A stretch of 64,000 bases of DNA, taken from assembly GCF_000344685.1 (NCBI RefSeq), contig NW_006920422.1, forward strand, positions 642,082-706,081, given 5' to 3'. Both the position numbers and the translations under genes were made by a program. The notes below the pieces were generated by a model. It saw only the letters and a list, made by a program, of their open reading frames with translations. It searched no databases and was not told the origin of the DNA. Origin of the DNA: Gloeophyllum trabeum ATCC 11539 (Eukaryota; Basidiomycota; Agaricomycetes; Gloeophyllales; Gloeophyllaceae). Shown here piece after piece: positions 60,943 to 64,000 of this stretch (position 1 is its first letter; every line of letters starts with the position of its first letter).

Positions 60943-63547
60943 TCACTTGCTCTTCGCATGGGAGCGCAAGCCGTTGAAATCCCATAACCTGCCATGCGGG
61001 GTCGCGGAGGGCTTGGGCTCAGGTGCCGCTGCATCTGCGTTGGGAGCGGCTCCGTTGCTTGGAGCGGTCGCGTTTACCTCCGCCACGACGTTCTTCCTCT
61101 GCGTGCAGTGCCGGCATCCGTACTCCTTCAGCGACCGCGCCTTCTTAGCATGGTAAGACTGCTCCATGAGTTTGGCGTGCAGTCCGGTCTCGATGGGGTG
61201 CTTCAAGATGGCGTTCGCCTCGTCCTGCAAGATCAGCTTCACTTTCATGTCGTCATGCCGTCGGGAGTGCATACACTAGTGGACAACAGAATCAGGCCAT
61301 TTAGTCAGCCACAGAATCTGTTTTCTTACCAGACGATTGAAATCCATGACGATCGCCGCGTCGCAGGACTCGCATTGGATTCGCTCCCCATACCCAGCCA
61401 TCACGGCAAGCGCATGAGGATCTTCAGGATCAGTGTGAGTGAGCTGTAGTACTTGCGAGATCACTTTGATAGCCTAAAGCGGGGGTCAGCACTTCTCGTC
61501 AGAGGCGCAGTACCAGGTAAAACAAGTAACAGCCGGACGTACCTTCTCGTCTGGCTCAAACTGCTCAGCCTTCCAAACAAATTTCGCCCTCTGTTTCTTG
61601 TTCAAATGTGTACATTTATGAGCACAAACACCCGCATAGTCCAGACTCCCATATTCTTCGTACTTCTTCGCCACCTTCTTACATAACTTGCACACAAACC
61701 TTGCCGTCAGTCTCTCGACAGGATGCAGCTTGTTCACACTCGCGCTCTTCCAGCCCGAGTATCCAAGGACAGCGGCTAGGCGCGCCTTTGCCTTCTCTCG
61801 CCACTTGTCCAGATCCTTGTCCAGCATCTCCTTGAGGAACTGCGTGCTCTTCAGCTGCTCGGAGACGTCCTCAGCTTCAGGCGCGGCCGACTCCAGCGCC
61901 TTCACCACGGGTAGCCGATGAAACTCGGTGAGGCTTGGCATGGGCTCGTGCATCCCCGCGGACTTCATGCGCTGATAGTGCAAGGCGACGCGTGCCCTAT
62001 TCTGCCTGTAGGTGTTCTCCTCCTCCCGGCGACGGCGCCGTTCAACGATGTTGATTATCTCGGGTTCAACCCGGTCACGAATGAACTGGAAATCTGTGGG
62101 GGTATTAGATAGTTGGCATGCCGCATTTTGAGGGATGAATACTGGCCGCTCATGCTGATCTGTTCCAGCGAATTGTTATGGGCGCGGAGGTACATCTCGA
62201 ACGTCCGCGCCACTTTCAAATCGTCCCAGGACCAGCCTTCCTTCGCAGCAATTTGGTGGGCCCTAGGCAAGCGGGTTCATGCGAAGCCATGACCAAGCGG
62301 AAAATATAAAACATACGTCACGTCATTTAGCTGTCGGATACGTCGGGCAAGTGCTTCAAAGGCCCGTTTCCACTTCTGTAAAACAACCGCGTGCTATACA
62401 GTGTCGTCAGTGTCATCCATTGCTCCTTTACAGAGCTACGGACCTCCATCATGGTCACGTTCCTTCGAGTTTCAGCTTCGTGTGCCTTGGTATACGAATG
62501 AAGGTCAGTCATACGTGATGGATCGCTTTTAATGGTCCATACAACGAGAAATTGGGTGAGGACGGCGTCTGATTCAGCACTGGAGTTTTGAGCCTCTTGG
62601 TACGCCGCAAGGGCCGGCTCGAGCTCTTCCTTTCGATACCATTTATCCATATCGGGATCTATGGTATACTCGTCGCCGGGATCTCCCTACACATCATGAT
62701 TGCAGACACGCACAGTATATTGTAGTCGATGCCGTCGTAGAAGACTTCACAACACAGAGGACTGCGCCTGCCTCTACAGATGGAAGCCATCCCGAGACAG
62801 CATCGCCAGCCACCGTTGGCGGAGCTTGCATAAGGGTTCTGTTCGCAACTATCAAGTTATCATTTGGGACATATGATTCATGTGCGTACCGTCCAAAGGC
62901 GCGATGGCAATCATTCTTCCCGAGGAACAAGTAGAGTTAGCTGATGGCGTCAGCCCAAGGGGCGGTGAACTACTAACACTGGCACATAGACGGATACGCA
63001 TGGCATAACATGAAGTAAAGGCCTTTGCAGTCTTCTTGCATACCTTCGCAGAACGTCATTGCGCAATCAAGCGCACATAGACAGTCCAACTCACATGGCA
63101 CGGAGCAGGGTCAAAGAGCCATGCAGCATAGGCCGACTCTGTCCAATTGGGTGTTGGGTCTGGTATGCGGCCAGCTCTGAAGTTCCTCCTGGCCTGCCGC
63201 CAGATAAAATCCGAGGACCTGCGCACGAGAGTAGCACAGAGGTATTTGTCGCAGCGAGCAACGGCTAAGACGTCGCGCGGTGATGGGACGAAAGAAAGGA
63301 TCTCTGCTAGGAGTTCGAGAGGAATTCGAGCGAGGTGACTTGATCTTGACGGTTTGTACGTGCTTGCGGTCCCCTTCGGTGACTTAGCTCTCCCCTCCCG
63401 AGATGTCAATGCCGTAGAATTAGGGATGGGCTTCGGATCGTCTGAAGTGCTAAGTTCATGGAGAGTCTTCGCCTTTTTGGCCAGCGGTTTCGGTGCGGAA
63501 GGTACGGAATCAAACAGAGTGGCATCTGTACTGGTCTCCAGTTCCAT
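60943..63547 (-). CDS. F-box protein with cysteine-rich C-terminal modules
   Basis: The start at 63547 gives MELETSTDATLFDSVPS and a Ser/Pro/Lys leader. The F-box follows: HLARIPLELLAEILSFVPSP, then LAVARCDKYLCATLVRRSSD. A CxxC pair follows (AAWLFDPAPCH joined to VCKKTAKAFTSC). Later exons give DPDMDKWYRKEELEPALAAY, KWKRAFEALARRIRQLND, KEGWSWDDLKVARTFEMY and EFHRLPVVKALESAAP. The C-terminal exons hold FVCKLCKKVAKKYEEYG with VCAHKC, IQCESCDAAIVMDFNRL, and KARSLKEYGCRHCTQRKN. The Cys pairs suggest zinc-binding modules. The coding sequence probably ends at 60943. Exon limits between 62200 and 63100 are only approximate. Likely an SCF substrate receptor with unknown target. Confidence 0.7.
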
Positions 63548-64000
63548 GATATAACAAGACTTGCTTGGAGGTCTTCGAGACAAAGGACAGTGGATGTAGA
63601 CCAAGTCGAGTAAGCGCCCACATACGCTACCGGGGGATGCCGAACGCCGGGCTTCTCAGCCTCTCCATCGTCGGCTAAGACCACCAATGTCCCGAGACGT
63701 GTTATATTACAACTTACAACTTACATCGGCTCACCTTAACAACTACCATTTGGCAGAGCGATGTGTAGGCTTCATGGAGCGTGTCGCATTCCGGAATCAG
63801 TTAACGGCTTGTTCTAAAGAATCGATTGACTGAGACTAGGCGCAGGCCTGTCAATGGCCACAATAGGTGCATTTCATCGTGGGCTTAACCTCGTGTAACC
63901 GCCTAATGGAAGATGTGACAGTCCTTCTACATACAGCCTGTCTCCGTCGGGATACCTATCGACTCAGGTATGTGGCGCCCGATTGAGTACGTTCTGCTGA
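63548..64000. other. Right-edge spacer
   Basis: About 450 bases upstream of the F-box gene to the window end. Only short frames and no recognised element. It may hold the F-box promoter and part of a neighbour not in the window. Confidence 0.35.

Overview
The window is nuclear DNA of a filamentous basidiomycete, most likely an agaricomycete. Genes are short and packed on both strands. Most are split by many phase-consistent introns of about 50-65 bases with GTRNGT donors and YAG acceptors. The recognisable proteins are fungal: HET-C, a Fus3/Kss1-type MAP kinase, an Rrm4-like RNA-binding protein, a kinase-less Mad3 and F-box proteins of basidiomycete type. There are no operons, ribosome binding sites or CRISPR arrays, and I found no rRNA or tRNA gene I could support.

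Layout. 0.2-1.2 kb: decayed gene. 1.8-4.1 kb (+): STN1-like telomere-capping OB-fold protein. 4.8-5.6 kb (-): TENA/THI-4-like protein. 5.8-6.8 kb (+): ALY/REF (Yra1) mRNA-export adaptor. 6.8-10.2 kb: gene-poor. 10.2-11.8 kb (+): C2H2 zinc-finger protein. 12.1-14.8 kb (-): AIP1/WDR1 actin regulator. 15.2-17.0 kb (-): Mad3/BubR1 checkpoint protein with a motif array. 18.1-21.1 kb (+): Rrm4-like protein with three RRMs and MLLE-type repeats. 21.8-23.0 kb (-): broken F-box/LRR gene. 23.2-26.2 kb (+): MAK5-type DEAD-box helicase. 26.4-27.8 kb (+): unrecognised protein. 28.3-30.6 kb (+): BRF1, a subunit of TFIIIB. 31.0-32.8 kb (-): G3BP-like NTF2/RRM protein. 33.4-37.3 kb (+): HET-C. 37.9-38.6 kb (-): small unknown. 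39.8-41.1 kb (-): intact F-box paralogue. 41.7-43.4 kb (-): trypsin-like peptidase-domain protein. 44.3-45.9 kb (-): MAP kinase. 45.9-49.0 kb: gene-poor. 49.0-51.1 kb (-): RAD52. 51.8-52.9 kb (+): Tlg1/syntaxin-6-like SNARE. 52.9-55.9 kb: gene-poor. 55.9-56.9 kb (+): Swp1/ribophorin II. 57.2-59.6 kb (-): GH47 alpha-mannosidase. 60.9-63.5 kb (-): F-box protein with cysteine-rich C-terminal modules.

Most genes are housekeeping genes from unrelated pathways: telomere and DNA repair (STN1, RAD52), RNA (ALY/REF, MAK5, BRF1, Rrm4-like, G3BP), cytoskeleton and mitosis (AIP1, Mad3), secretion and glycosylation (Tlg1, Swp1, GH47) and signalling (MAPK). There is no biosynthetic cluster. The accessory part is the F-box pair, the peptidase-domain gene, HET-C and the decayed genes. 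The most unusual structures are the ABBA-KEN-ABBA cassette plus five extra FxPFxD-type motifs in Mad3, an apparent ATG-only first coding exon in BRF1, a 17-base microexon in the Rrm4-like gene, and an 11-bp-phased GTCACG array upstream of MAK5. Exon limits were worked out by eye from frame, splice sites and family knowledge, so exact boundaries are less certain than gene identities.
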